Shown here piece by piece: positions 22,086 through 34,604 of a DNA stretch of 64,000 bases. Source of the DNA: Bostrychus sinensis (taxonomy: Eukaryota > Chordata > Actinopteri > Gobiiformes > Eleotridae). Numbering within the stretch: position 1 is the first letter of the stretch; the number at the start of each line of letters is the position of its first letter. Position numbers and translations under genes: made by a program. The notes below the pieces were generated by a model, which saw nothing but the letters and a program-made list of their open reading frames with translations, was not told where the DNA came from and made no database searches. Location of the stretch: assembly GCA_020698575.1 (NCBI GenBank), contig CM036251.1, positions 2,623,788 through 2,687,787 of the forward strand, in the 5' to 3' direction.

Positions 22086-22803
22086 CATTTATTTATTTGC
22101 ACAGCCCATAACTTGTTGGTTCCATTCTCTCAGCCTTCAGAGCAGAAACCGGCTACAGAACTCTGTCTCAGTCTGTTCAGAAATCATTGGCCTGCCTGTC
22201 TGATCTTCTTCTTCACTCAGCGTTTGAGTGGCTCCGGCTTCGGGGGCCCCGCCTGCAGAACCCAGAGGAGGAAGGTCACATTTGTTTTGTTTTTTTCACA
22301 TTTATACAGCGCTTTTCTACCTCCATGGCTATTCAAAGCCAATCCCCAAACTTATCATGCTCCTCATTTATTTCTTCCCAAAAAACATGCATTTCTGACC
22401 ACATAAGGTGTACATAGGAGCCTATCTGTTGTTTGCATTTTATTTAAAAACCTCACATTTGCTCCTCTGATATGGTGTGGTCTGTAGCTTATGTATAATG
22501 TTAAATTGTATTTACTGAGGTTTATAGCTACACAATATTTTCCTACTATTTAACAGAATTTTGCTCCATTGGTGATCTGTGATAGTTGTGTTTAGGTTCT
22601 GCTCTAACTCTTTTTAGGTTTTACATATTTAGTCTGCCTTTGTTAAACACTCAGTGCACTTTTGCGCCGCTCTTTAATTTTATTTAAATTGATGGATTAG
22701 CAGCCAGTGACACCACAGACACAGACACAGGAGCAGCAGGTTCTTTGTGCCTGGAATTATCTGCTGTTTGTCCTTTTCTTTTTCGGAAATGTATTTCAAA
22801 ATA

Positions 22804-23038
22804 CAGTGAAGCCCGAAATTATTCATACCCCTGGCAAATTCTGACTTAAAGTTACTTTCATTCAGTTTTTTTTGACCGGAAATGACACAGGCTTCTTCCA
22901 AAAGATAACAAGACGATGTACAAGAGGCATCATTGTGGAAAAATATATTTCTCAGCTTTTTTTTTTACATTTGAACAAAAAGTGGCTTGTTGGTTGAATG
23001 AATTTGCTCATGGTATGAATAATTTCGGGCTTCACTGT
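22804..23038. mobile_element. Tc1/mariner-type MITE
   Basis: Inverted ends cagtgaagcccgaaattatt and (reverse complement of right) cagtgaagcccgaaattatt, followed by catacc on both sides. TA borders the left (22802-22803) and right (23039-23040, one extra T). Only ~235 bp, no transposase. The termini match the common fish Tc1 type. Confidence 0.8.
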
Positions 23039-23399
23039 TAATCTGCTATCAATGTATATTATGCATCATATTAGGCAAGAACACAGTGTTTTGTTCTCTA
23101 TATTTTGTAAATTTAGATTACTTATCTTATTTTTGTTTGCACCAAGGACAAAAGCAAATCCCTGTGATGTGCACCTTTCCTTTACGATTCTGATTCTTCT
23201 CAAAAGAAAACAGAGTGCAGTTGGCTGGACCTCATTAAAAGCCAAGAAAAAAGAAAACGTTTTTTTCTAAACCTTTTTTTGGTTCCGGACACACTTCAGG
23301 ACCTGTTCTCCCTCGTCCGTCTGAAGTCCTGTTTATGTCCTGTCTTTAGTCCAGACCAGACTTCCTTTTATCTGTCAACTCTAAAGCTGACCTCTGACC

Positions 23400-23574
23400 C
23401 CGCCCCCCTGCCCCCGTGACCTCTGACCCCACACCTCTCTCTCTCTCTCTTAAAGGAATTTGTTTGTACACCTTAAACTGCTGCTCCACCTTAAATCTGT
23501 GTGTGCTTTCAGAGACACAAGAACTGATGTTTCTCTAAAGTCTATGTTTGAAGCCAAGTAAAGAGTATAGTACA

Positions 23575-23622
<48 letters not shown>
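23400..23622. repeat. Microsatellites: CT run and (AAT)n
   Basis: ctctctctctctc at ~23437-23450 and a ~47-bp ataataata... tract at 23576-23622. Between them no gene is seen. Confidence 0.9.
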
Positions 23623-23623
<1 letters not shown>

Positions 23624-23789
23624 AGTAGAGTGGCGCATAGTGATGCCTAATTTATTTTGTTCGGGCAAGAATACAGATGAGTTATTGCAAGTTGTAGAGA
23701 AAGAATTAGTTTTGATAAAAAAAGTGGTTTGATTATAATAAGCTATCTTTAAATGAAAATAAAACAAAATTTATAATATTTTCTGGTAA

Positions 23790-24720
23790 TAGAAACCTTT
23801 GTAATGTAAAGTTACGATTAAATGGCGTAGAAATTGAAAGATATAGATCATAGACAGTAAGCTTTGTTGGAAACCACACATAGAATATATTAAACATAAG
23901 GTATCAAAATCTATTGCCATATTGTACAAAACAAGAGACTTTATAACTAAAAAAGGTTTGTATGTGATATATTGCTCTTTGGTTGTGCCCTATTTGTCAG
24001 ATTGTGCAGAGATGTGGGGGAATGCAGGTAAAACAAGTATAGATATGTTAGTTAAATTATAAAAAATAAGGCTATTAGAATAATTAATAAAGTGGGGTAT
24101 TGCGAACCAACTAATAACTTATTTATTCAATCTAAAACTTTAAAATTAAGGGATATTGTATTAAAATATTAGAGATCTTTATAGAGTTAAAAATGATACT
24201 CTTCCGATTTGCATAAGAGTCTCTTTAAATTAAGAGTAGGTCATTATAATTTAAGAGGTTTATTTATGTTTGAATGTGCTGAAGTAAGAACTAATGTGAA
24301 ATTAAAATGTGTTTCAGTTCTAGGAGTGAAATTATGGGATGGATTAAATGATGAGTTCAAACAGTGTACTTCCCTGGCAAGGTTTAAAACATGTTTAAAG
24401 TATAAAATCCTTAATGGCTATTGTCTAAATGTTGAGTAAAAATTGAGTGATAATGTTTTTTTGTTTGTTTGTTTGTTTTTGTTTGTTTCTATAATTGTTA
24501 TTGATGTTTAGCAGGTTTAATCTTGTATACTGTGCATTTCAGGACATAGAGACTTAGCAGATTATATTTACATGGTTTGAACAGGAGACGCTAAAATAAG
24601 CATTTGCTTCAGCCTATTCCTTTTTTGGTTATTTATGTATTTATTTCATTGGGATTTGTGATAAATTGAAGTGATATATGTGACCAAAATAAACCAATCT
24701 ATCTATCTATATTATTACAC
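23790..24720 (+). pseudogene. 5'-truncated non-LTR retrotransposon, reverse-transcriptase C-terminal region
   Basis: Piecing frames together on the plus strand shows blocks typical of jockey/CR1/L2-like elements: LNGVEIER, LVVPYLSYCAEMWGN, the QKRAIRII-like block, LFIQSKTLKLRDIV, HYNLRG, VSVLGVKLWDGL and EFKQCTSLARFK. The final 76 codons (24209-24439) are an uninterrupted frame. Upstream frames are broken by single-base changes and stops (for example within the '…MLVKL' region). The tail runs to a (CTAT)n microsatellite near 24710. Confidence 0.75.
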
Positions 24721-24851
24721 AGTAAAGTTCCAAGACTAAATTTTACTCTATTCCCAGTGTATAAATAAATTTACTCTCTTTAGTGGTAACATTTAAGTAA
24801 AAAATCAACACAAAACCATGAGGATAAATGCCACACATGACCTGACGTCTC

Positions 24852-26233
24852 AGCGGCCGTTTAGATGACAACGCGTTTTGCTGAATCTGCAAAGGTTTGA
24901 TTGTGGTTTGGCTTTTTGTTTACACGAGGACGGGGTTTCTGTTTTCCGAATCCGCTGGAGGAGGTGTTTTGGAGCCGCTCCAGTGGCTTCACTCTTGTGG
25001 AAACTGAAAACACCGTCCTCACTGAAAACCATGATGTAACAGACGCAATCTGAGCAGTGAGTGGATGAGAGCTCGCCGTACGTCAGCTGACCCGCGAGCG
25101 CAAAATACAAGGCTTTTATGTCTCATACGTTCATATTTAGTCAGTAACTGTCAGTAATATCTGTGTAAGTAAAAAGCTTCAATTCACACTGAAAGCGTCA
25201 GAGCTGCGTTTGGACGGCGCTGCGTCTGTGGATCTGCTCCCTGTTTTACCAACTTCATTCCTATAATTGGTGGATATTCTTGCTTCTTCTGTGTGAATGT
25301 GTTAGTGTGGCTGTGTTTGGTGGTGGTCGGAGGGGCCGTTGGCGCAGATTGGCAGCCACGCTTCCGTCAGTCTGCCCCAGGGCAGCTGTGGCTACAGAAG
25401 TAGCTCACCACCACCAAGTGTGACTGAGGAGTGAATGAATAATTGATCAATTGTAAAGCGTCTTTGAGTGTCCAAAAAAGCGCTATATAAATTCGATGAA
25501 TTATTATTATTATTATTATTCTTCAGATGGTTAAGCAGAAATATTACAAACTGATTTATACCAAACTATTTTTGTTTGAATAAAATGTACTTTTATCTAT
25601 AGTACGTGACCAATTATGCTTTTTTTTTATTGAGCTCGCTTGGTGATCAGACAACAGTACTACTGTCGTGCTAGAAGTAGAATTACAATCTTTTTCTGTC
25701 TTAAAGTTAATGTTAAAGTTCTCCACCTCAAGAATTAACTTCTCGTCGTCCATGGTGCAACATTCACTGAAGTCCTTGGTGCGATGTGCGATGTTTACGT
25801 CATACAGTTAGAAAACCTTTATTTTGAAAGTGTAGCGGAAGTTTATTTTGACCCTTGGTGCCTGTTTCCTGTGTTTCTCGGCTGTAGCGCTGCCGGTCGA
25901 CGCGGAGACGCTGGAAAAATAGAACTTCAACCTAATTTGAGCGTAGCGTCGCGGCTACGGCTACTTTGATGAGAGCTTTATGAGAATGGCTCCAGAAAAC
26001 CATAAGATCCTAAAGTAGATGGAAAGTTTCAGACCGGAGCTGTCACTTCCTCTGCTGTTTACTCTCTGGGTGGTGTAGAGCATTTGCGGGGCCCACAGCG
26101 CTGTTTGCTGGACAAACACAGGTACTACAGTTTACAGTCGTTTTCAGGTGAAACAAGCGTTGTAAATGCAAATCGCAGGCAGCAGGACTGTTGCATTTTC
26201 CTGGCCAGCGCTGTCGTGTAAACAGGCCTTAAA
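24852..26233. mobile_element. Composite DNA element (outer inverted ends, inner repeats)
   Basis: Left end ggccgtttagatgacaacgc and right end (reverse complement) ggcctgtttacacgacagcg are imperfect inverted repeats of a type common in fish. Inside lie a headless SINE (25275-25520) and 25795-25955, an inverted relative of the 13.44-13.59 kb element. No transposase seen; borders are tentative. Confidence 0.4.
25275..25520 (+). mobile_element. Headless SINE copy
   Basis: Body and tail of the SINE family: ctgccccagggcagctgtgg, then caccaccaagtgtgac, then agcgctatataaatt, followed by (ATT)n at 25501-25521. The tRNA head is missing. Confidence 0.7.
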
Positions 26234-27299
26234 GATGCCAAGGAGTTTTAAGCCATCGTTGAATGTGCAGTGGTTGCAAACTTTAGCTCTTCCTGAACGT
26301 CACTCTAGAGAACATTGCCTTACCGCTGTCATACTAAAAGCTTATTATTCAGTAAAAAAAAAAAAAAAGTGAAATTAAAATTTGAAGAAATACTCAGCTG
26401 TACTCAAAACTAAATACATTTAACCCCAGTCCAGTGTGGTTATGGTCCAACCTCGACGAACAGTGACATGACTACATTTGCTGCAAGTGTCCTGGGTCAA
26501 GTTGCACGGTGAGAAATACAATTTGTATTTATTTCTATGCCAAAAAAATAAAGGATCCGCAATATCCATCATGTTGATGTCACTCATGGTCTCAGATTCT
26601 CTAAAATGTTGACACTAAAGTAAATAAATTCAACAGCGTACAGATAAGAACCATACACTCTGACGTAAGATTTTACTGTGTACGCATCACAAAAAAGCAA
26701 AAGATTAAACCAGATGAGTATTCCATTAAAGTTGCTTGAAAATGCACTTGATTAATCAAACCTGTTTGATTAATCGTGTATTCTCTGTGTAGTGCAGTGA
26801 GTTTTTAAGGACTCAGAATGCTTGGTTCCACGAAGCTCCGCCCACTCCAGGAACCACTGACCAATCAACAATAAGCCCTCTACATGCAGTCTGCTCTAAT
26901 CCTGGTTTAGTCCTGGATTAGTCCTGAGTTAGTCCTGGATTTTATCTGGTTTAGACCAGGTTTAGTACGGGTTTAGTCCAAATTTTGGCTAATTTTAGAT
27001 GGTATACATGAAAATCACCGGCCTAAGCTCAAGCCTGTCCTTAAACTTTGTAGATAAGTTTTACAAAATGATTGCGTCTGACCCATGATGGACCTGCTGA
27101 GATAATCAGGTTAACTTGCTCCTTTGGTCTGAATCAGAACCATGTCTTTAGTTTAATCTTTAGTTTGAGCCTGCAGCGTTTGTTCCTCGTCCCTCTGTCC
27201 CGGGTCAGAGTGAGGTCAGAGCTGTTCACCGTCAGCACTCCTCTGTTCTGTAGGTGTCAGGTCACATGACTCAGGTGTGAACTGACCCTGTTCCGACCG
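26234..27299. other. Spacer, no gene seen
   Basis: 26898-26990 is a small cluster of TTTAGTCCTGG words. 26355-26368 is an A-run. No supported ORF. Confidence 0.45.
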
Positions 27300-27347
27300 A
27301 CCCCGCCGTGACCCCGCCGTGACCCCGCCGTGACCCCGCCGTGACCC
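27300..27347. repeat. 11-bp GC-rich minisatellite (GACCCCGCCGT)x4
   Basis: Four perfect tandem copies of gaccccgccgt. It is the third independent 11-bp period in the window. Confidence 0.9.
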
Positions 27348-27439
27348 GGTGCAGAGGAAGGGGAGCTGTGTCCAAACAAACGCCGCAGTTTTGTGTGAGA
27401 GTCCTGACACAGAGCCGCTCAGGATCTGTGGAAGCTGTG

Positions 27440-27580
27440 GTAATTTCAGGTTTTCCATTTTGATTTTGCATAGGTCTGACGCTGGATGCCCTTCCTGACA
27501 GAACCTCCTCAGTTTATCCAGGCTTGGGACTGGCACAAAGAGTACCCTGGCTTGTGACCCCTCGGACTAGACAATCAGAA
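27440..27580. repeat. Interspersed retrotransposon-tail fragment
   Basis: ctggatgcccttcctgacag followed by 'tttatccaggcttgggactggca' recurs in weaker form at 6.74 kb and 54.11 kb. Followed by spacer to 28.46 kb with a C14 run at ~28297-28310 and no gene seen. Confidence 0.55.
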
Positions 27581-28462
27581 GTTGGACTGAAAATGCTACC
27601 GGGGGATTTTTAGCCTCTGCATCCTCTTCTCTCACTCCAACTTATTTCATGTTCTCTTTCCAATGGTGGACGAAGTACTCAAAATCCATACTCAAACTTA
27701 TACTTAGACCCCCCCAAAAATCTGGTCGAGCCAATATACCCCCCACCCCCCCAATAATCACAACATTGCGATGAATACAAACATGAATTATCTTGCATGA
27801 ATAACTCGTTGATTTTCTGTATTCGTTTCGTTTGCCAGCAAAATAGTAATTAGTTTATTCCATCCCCCTCCCCTACCTGTGCAGAAAACTTGGTACAGCC
27901 CAGTCCCCTGTCTGTCCTGAGCGTCTCTGGTGTTGTAGCGGTGATAGTTGGCTGTTTCTAACCTGTGCTATTATGAAAAGAGCACCAAAGCCAACGAAAA
28001 AGAAAAAAAAAGTACTGCCCAAGAGGAGGTAAACAGTCGTATTGTGGAGTTAGCTGATGATTGACTAAATTGCCAGTGTGAGGTAAAGCTAAGGAATATG
28101 TGCTGTGTGCAGGACTAATGTCAGTTTACCACTGAATGCTAATTTAAGTAAGTGATGGCATTATTTACTGCTCAGCCTTGCTGTTGTGCTAACACTGACA
28201 TTAGCCACAAACTCCAAATTAGCATACTCCTTTTACAAAAGTATATGATTCAATGTGTAAAAAAAAAAAGAGTGAAGAGAGCGGAGAGTTTAACACCCCC
28301 CCCCCCCCCCAATATTACACCCAAAGTTACGCCCTTGCAGTCAGATGTGCTGCCCACTACACCACAGAGGACAAAAAATACTTTTAACTCCTCAGACAAT
28401 TTAAACTATACCTCAGGTAAAAGTAAATCATCCAAAAGTTACTCAAGTAAAAGTATGTTCTA

Positions 28463-28735
28463 CAGTAGCTCAGTTGGTAGAGACGCTTGCCCATTAACCC
28501 ACAGGTCAGTGGTTCAAACCCCACTCCCAGCATTGCATACTGTCATTGTGTCCTTGGGCAAGACACTTCACCCACGTTGCCTGTATGAATGTGTCAGTTT
28601 GGTTGTGGTCGGAGCGGCTGTAGGCGCATGATGGCAGCCACGCTTCCACCACCGAGTGAGACTGAGGAGTGTATCTGTAAAGTGACTTTGAGCGTCTAGA
28701 AAAGCTCTGAAAAATGTACTCAGAAAGCACTTCTT
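28463..28735 (+). mobile_element. tRNA-derived SINE
   Basis: Box A tagctcagttggtagag (28466-28482) and box B ggttcaaacc (28511-28520), then the family body with cagccacgcttcc and caccgagtgagac. Inserted next to an 'actcaagtaaaagtatg' fish repeat word. Confidence 0.85.
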
Positions 28736-28779
28736 CTTCAAAAAATGTACATGAGTAAATATATCTAGTTACTGTCTGC

Positions 28780-29055
28780 CACTGCCTCTTCCTTTGCATC
28801 CATAAACCTCCTCTCTGGTCTTCCTCTAGGCCTCCAGCTCTAACCTCAGCATCCTTCTGTCCTCTGTTCCAAACCATCTCAGTCTGGAAACTTTATCTCC
28901 ACAACCTCTCCCATGAGCTGTCCCTCTGATGGACTCATGAACTAACCCTGTCCATCCTCGTCATGAACAAAGAGAACAGAAACGTCATCAGCTCTGCTCC
29001 TGTCTGTTCCTCCGAGCCACTGTCTGTAAACCTAGTGTAACCGAGGATGGGGTAA
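28780..29055 (-). pseudogene. LINE 3'-terminal coding remnant
   Basis: The minus strand at ~28800-28845 encodes RPRGRPERRFMD, also encoded at 12.28 kb. The surrounding block, including ccaaaccatctcagtctgga, belongs to a fish endonuclease/reverse-transcriptase LINE tail. No catalytic domain is present. Confidence 0.5.
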
Positions 29056-29269
29056 GGGATCCCCAGTTAAAATGCTTAGGTACATCTGGCTTAAAAAATA
29101 CAAAAGGTAGCAGTGGAAAATAGTTCTTTTAATTTAGTTTGACCATAAATTATTTTCCCCTCGCCCCATACAAAATATAATATTAACATTAAAAACAATA
29201 TCTAAAATCTGAGCCAGCTATAGGTACACATTGGGCCTCGGTAACTAAACAATTTAAATCACAGCAAAT

Positions 29270-30717
29270 AGATGGATAGATAGAAATACTTTATTCATCC
29301 TGTCAAGGGAAATTAGAACAACATAGCCAAGCATAACCATAAAAACAGAATATTAAAAAACATAAATACCATGGTAAAAGTTACTAGCAATAGTAATAAT
29401 CCAAATATAGTGCACATGATTATATAGAGCTGTTATACATTCTAATAGCAGCAGGAATGAACGATCTCCTGAAGCTCTCCGTCCTGCAGCCTCTCACTCC
29501 GGCTGCTTCTCATGCAGAGGATGACTGCCGTTGTTAAGAAAAGTCTGTGTCATGCTCCTCATCCGTCTTTCCACCAAGGCTCCTACAGAGTCCACCTTTC
29601 CCCCCAGCACAGACACTTTCTGACCAGCTTGTCCAGCCGGTTACTGTCCCTCACAGTGATGCTGTTCCCCCAACACACAACACCAAAGAACACAGCACTG
29701 GCCACAACCGACGGTAAAAAAAGGTACAACATCTCATTACAGACATCAAACGCTTTCAGCCTTCTGAGAAAGAAGAGTCTGCCCTGACCTTTCTTATCTG
29801 CTGCGTTAGCCTGTACTGACCAGTCCAGTTTGTGGAGGTGCACTCCCAGATATTTATGATGGAACCACCTCAATGTTCTCACCATTTATTGACACAGGCA
29901 GATGAGAAGGTTTCTTCTGCCAAAGTCCACTATCATCTCCTTTGTCTTTGACGTGTTTAAAATCAGACCATTTGCCAGACTCCACTGCGTGAAATTGGTG
30001 ATGACCTCCCGGTTTTCCCCCTCATCTCCCCCCTTCACACACGCCACGACTGCGAATATTTCTGGATGTGACATGACGAAGACCCATATGCAAAGTCAGC
30101 GGTGTACAGGGTGAAGAGGAATGGGGATAATACTGTTCCCTGAGGGGCCCCGATGTTGGTCACCACCGAGAAACCGTACTCCCCAGCCTGACATACTGTG
30201 GCCGCTCTGTCAATTATAGATCCATGCAATGAAAATAGGATCTACACCCATTTTTTCAAGCTTTGCTCTCAGGATCAGAGGCTGGATGGTATTAAATGCA
30301 CTTGAGAAGTCGAAGAACATGAGCCTCACATATCCTCCAGTCCCATCTGAAAACGAGTCCGGTGAAGCATGTACAGAACCGCGTCCTCCACCCCCGTGTG
30401 GTCCTGGGAGGTGAACTGTAGTGGAACCTGTGGCCTGAGGAGCCGGAGCAAGAGCCTCTCAAAGTTCTTCATAATCACAGAGGTCAGGGCCACTGGTCGA
30501 TAGTCCTTAACCCCAGCTGGCCTCCCTACTTTGGGAACCGGCACGAGGCAGGAAGTTTTCCACCGTACAGGGACCTGCCCAATTCGGAGGCTCCGATCGA
30601 AAATGTTTTGCAGAGGTACAGCCAGCTCTGAAGCACGCTCCTTAAGAAGCCGTGGTGCTATCCCATCAGGACCGGCGGACTTCCCAGGATGCACCCTTCT
30701 CAACTCAGCAAAGAGCA
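29270..30717 (-). pseudogene. 5'-truncated non-LTR retrotransposon with broken reverse transcriptase
   Basis: Minus-strand blocks in order: KSAGPDGIAPRLLKE (~30680), VPVPKVG..VKDYRPVALTS, FDFSSAFNTI (catalytic motif A, 30286-30317), GAPQGTVLSPFLF (~30148), WSLANGLILNTSKTKEM (~29984), KLDWS and RLFFLRRLKAF (29.6-29.9 kb). Several frameshifts separate them. Where the F-x-D-D catalytic motif belongs, the sequence reads QKYSQSW, so activity is lost. The 3' end is a 'tactttattcatcctg…gggaaatta' tail with gatagatag next to it. The 5' end coincides with the solo LTR target site. Confidence 0.85.
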
Positions 30718-30722
30718 TAAAG

Positions 30723-31167
30723 TGTCAGGTTTTGGGGCCGGGGCGGTTGTTGTTGTATTTATTTTGAAGTTGGTTTCCGGTATTTTATTTTGGTAATTGT
30801 TTTGTTTCCGGTTATTCACTGTTCCCTCTCGTTTCAGGTGTCTTGACTTCCCCTTTCCCGGTGTGTTCCCTCCCTTACCCTGATTACCTGCCCTCCCTGA
30901 TGTGTTTCACCTGTGTGTAATTGTCTTGCCCTTCCCCTGCTGTTAAAGTCTGCGTGTTCCCCGCACTCGTCGCCAGATCGTCTTGTGCACTTCACGGGTC
31001 CTAGCTTGAGTACCAGCCGTCCTAGGGATTTTGTTCTTCGTTTGTATGTGCAGGATTTTCCAGATCTCGCTTTTTTGTGGACTTATTGTGTGTACTTTCA
31101 ATAAAGGTACGTTCTTGGTACAATTCTGCGTGCTGCGTTTGTGTCCTCCCTGTTACTGGCCGTGACA
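30723..31167 (+). mobile_element. Solo LTR with 5-bp target duplication
   Basis: Starts tgtcagg and ends ccgtgaca (TG...CA). Flanked by TAAAG at 30718-30722 and 31168-31172. A polyadenylation signal aataaa (31100-31105) lies near the 3' end, giving plus orientation. 445 bp, no internal gag/pol, so formed by LTR-LTR recombination. Family (gypsy-like?) not assigned. Confidence 0.85.
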
Positions 31168-31172
31168 TAAAG

Positions 31173-32599
31173 CATAACAAAGCAGCAGCTAGCAAACTGA
31201 CAACAAGAACAACAATTAGCATACTACTTTTAGCTTTAAATTACAAAAACACACAACTGAATAGTTACCTTGGCTTTTACAGCTCCATAACTTTAACAGG
31301 ACTCAGGAGGCGCTTTCCAGGAAGCAGCCTTGTGAACTGGCACCAGGGCCATGAAACACATGCCGACGTCCCATCACTGAACAAACGCAGCATGCCATGC
31401 ACACCTGGTGCATTCATGAGACTGCTGCCGGTGGGAATTTTTATTTACCACCCAGTTACACTAGCAACATCTCTGCTCTCACCTCTGTATTTTACTATTT
31501 TCCTTTCATCTTCCCAAAAAAGTTCCATGCATTTAACAATCTGCCTTAATTCCTCACTTATTCCTGGTTAAGTCCAAACATTAAATAAAAAAAAAGTAAA
31601 TAACAAATTAAATGTGTTTTGTTTTGTAATAAAAATACATTAGTATAATAAACTAAAAAGATAAAACAAAAATACACAAAAGATAAAAAAGTAAAAAATA
31701 ATGCAAAGGGTCTAAATAAATACAACATGAAAAATTGCAAACTGAAATAAAAAGTAAAAAATAAATAAATAAGGAAATGCCGTTAATAAAACAAGAAAAA
31801 TATAATAAAAACTTACAGATTACTAGATGCAAAGGCAAAAAAATAAACAAAATAAATAAAAACATATATAAAAATTATCAATTACATCGTGCAAAAGGCT
31901 TAAACGTTATGATTTGTTTAATATTTAGTTTTGCAACAATCAAAGGAAGAGTAGAAAGGCAGTTCAACAACATTTTATTACCAGATTATGAGTTTATGAG
32001 GCGTACTCTTTATGCAAACATATTTTTTATGAGTAGTATTTACTGTAACCATCTGTCCTCAGCCTTTATGAGCTCCACAAACTCTTCGCTTTCATGCCGT
32101 CCCAGTGTTTCATGTGCGGGGTCACAAAGTTCAGCGTCTCTTGTCTCATTAGTTCAGAAACATTAATGACTCAGAGCGAAGCGCAGCGGCGGTTACGGCC
32201 CAATAAAACGCAGCCGTACAAACACTCGCATGTTTAAGACTCGGGCTCGGCCAATCAGGAGCCAGGATTTATTTACAAAGGGCCAATAAACGACAGACTT
32301 CCTCCAACAGCCGCCGTAAAAAAAACAAGCTTTTCCTCATTAACCGGACAACTGCGGTGGCTCCAGACGGAAAGATCAAGTTAAGGTTGGCGAGGTCAGA
32401 GTAGTACTGCAGTTGTGAAGTATTCTGAGGTACAGTTTGGAGGAGCAGACGGGAGCAAAGGCCTTGTGTTCTGTAGTATTAAAGCTGCATTACCGCATGT
32501 TGTGACTGTAAAAGTGAAAAAGCTATGAATTTTGAAATAAAACAACAGCTCCTTCACATTATTTCTTAATAGATTCTAGTTCTGGATAGATAAAGGATG
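31173..32599. other. Spacer, no gene seen
   Basis: 31570-31900 is strongly A-rich on the plus strand, which makes spurious long ORFs on the minus strand. No domain recognised. Confidence 0.45.
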
Positions 32600-32990
32600 T
32601 TAGTTAGTCTTTATTTGTTTCGAGCAACTGAAGACAAATATACAGTACATACAGAATCATAATTACATTGAAAACTGTTTCTTTTTAAGGCTCGAAAAGG
32701 AGTGGGAGGAAGAAAACTTATTTAATCCCACCTCTATATTACATAGAACAAATCAAAACAAATTATTTTTAGCTCGTACAAGAATAATAACAAAACATAT
32801 TTACATTTCCAGAAATATAAATAACAAAAAATAGTAAGGCATTTCAGGCAAGTCAATTTTAAATAATAGATAGCTGCATAGATTGCAGGACACAAGTACT
32901 AACAGTGATAAGACACAAATGTTAGAAAAGGTAAGGACACAAATACCAGCAATGGTAAGGATGTATTGACCAATCAGAGTGCTCCTGTCC
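32600..32990 (-). repeat. LINE 3'-tail fragment
   Basis: Inverted 'tttcttcctcccactccttttcgag…aacaaataaag' is a common fish LINE 3' tail, similar in style to the tail at 24.6 kb. tttggaggagcagacgggag at 32.44 kb lies just upstream. Confidence 0.45.
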
Positions 32991-33149
32991 TATGAAAGCG
33001 TGTGATTGGTTAAACAAAAACCCTTTACTACAGCCCACAGTTGACCTCAAAGCCTCATTTTTTCTCAGATGACTTCTGTTCTGCTGCACTAATAACTAAA
33101 TCATTATCTTTACCAAAATACAAGGAAAAAGAAATCAGGCAGTGCAGCT

Positions 33150-33290
33150 TTAAGGTTAAGGTTAAGGTAGACTTTATTATCCCTGTAGAGAAATGTGTTC
33201 TCTGCGTTTGACCCACTTCAGTGCCACTGGGACGTCCTGTCAGGAGCAGCGGGAACCTTCTCCAGGTCTGAGCCAGGATCCTGGTCAGGA
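33150..33290. repeat. LINE-tail repeat, copy A
   Basis: Begins with aaggttaaggttaaggt, then 'actttattatccctgtagagaaatgtgttctctgcgtttgaccca'. Inverted relative at 57640-57790. Confidence 0.6.
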
Positions 33291-34539
33291 TTAGGTTGTG
33301 GTGCAGGTTTTAAGGCCGGGACACACCGGGGCGATCATCCGTTTGATGCTGTCGGTGACGTGAATCTGTTTGGTGAGTTCCTCAACATCGGACGTAGTAG
33401 GAGACAGTTGGACATAGTTCTGGTCGATTACACGTTGAATCGGCATCAGGCCGTCGTGCTCAGCTCTGATTGGCTGTGTCCCGTTCACAATTTGTCAAAC
33501 AGCTCGTGTTTAACATCAAAATATAAGGAACTTTCTGTTCTACAACTACTTCATTCTTTTAATATGCACTGTAATTTTCCATAGTCAGGCTCATGTAGTT
33601 AATATCTGTGTGTTACATATTTAGTTTGCTGATTGCATAAAACCACAGGTAAAAAAGTGCGAGGTGAGGCCGACGGTACTGCTATTCTAAAATCAGGTGT
33701 GCAGCTGTAGGCCATTCATTCTAAAATTTTGCTCCAAATAAAAGCCAAACATGGAAGATAATATATTGAACCTTAAAAAATTCCCCAAACTGGACTAGCA
33801 ATCGAAACTGGATCTAATTAATAAAGGAACCGACAATGGAGCTTAAAGATCTGCTTCAAACATCAGGCCAGAAAATCTTAATGATACTCATCCCTAAGAT
33901 TTTAATGGTACTACTACTACTACTACTACTTATTGATACTGCTTCTTTGCCAAATTACTCTGTTGTTGCGCTGTCATGTGACGCTTGTCCCTGCTGTGTC
34001 CGTGCGCGGTCTCGTGTCTACTTTGGTGGAGTTGAACCACTCTTTTCCTCTCTTGGTCTGTGCGCGGTCACGGTGCGCAGCTGTGTGCAGCAGCCCCGCC
34101 CACTCTGCTCCACTCACACTCAGCTCCGAGGAAACAGGGATTTCTCGTCTTTTATGAGAGGAGCGAAATCATTTTATGCACGTATTTGACGACATGACAT
34201 TTACTCGGACTACTCAGTACCGTGAAGGCAGAAGCTTATCGGTCTAATTTATTTAATTTCGATGTCTAATTTATTATGTTATTGTATTTTACAGCATACA
34301 ATAATGTAATGAAATGTAGAGCTAGGTTTTTTTTTTAGACAAGAATTTATCAAATATGTGTTTACCTAGGCAGAATAAATTTAAACTTCAATCTTAGTTC
34401 ATGTTTTGTTGTTGTATTTTTCTCAGATCATGATGAACATGATACATAAATAAAATCAAAACAGCCAAACTTGACAGTGGGACTAAAAGTGCTAAGAAAA
34501 TGTAAATCTACTGCACTTGGCCGGTTGGCGAGTGCTGAT
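33291..34539. other. Spacer, no gene seen
   Basis: Holds a (CTA)n run at 33906-33930. A 129-codon ORF starting at 33195 overlaps the LINE tail and has no domain. Confidence 0.45.
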
Positions 34540-34563
34540 GTCAAACCCTGGTAGAAGTAGTAT

Positions 34564-34604
<41 letters not shown>

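Noticed and set aside
23450..23767. 105-codon ORF with poly-leucine
   Set aside because: Read-through of the (AAT)n microsatellite.
27297..27347. CpG-rich promoter
   Set aside because: GC-richness comes from four copies of an 11-bp repeat; no transcription-start evidence.
33195..33584. 129-codon ORF
   Set aside because: Begins inside a LINE-tail repeat and has no domain.
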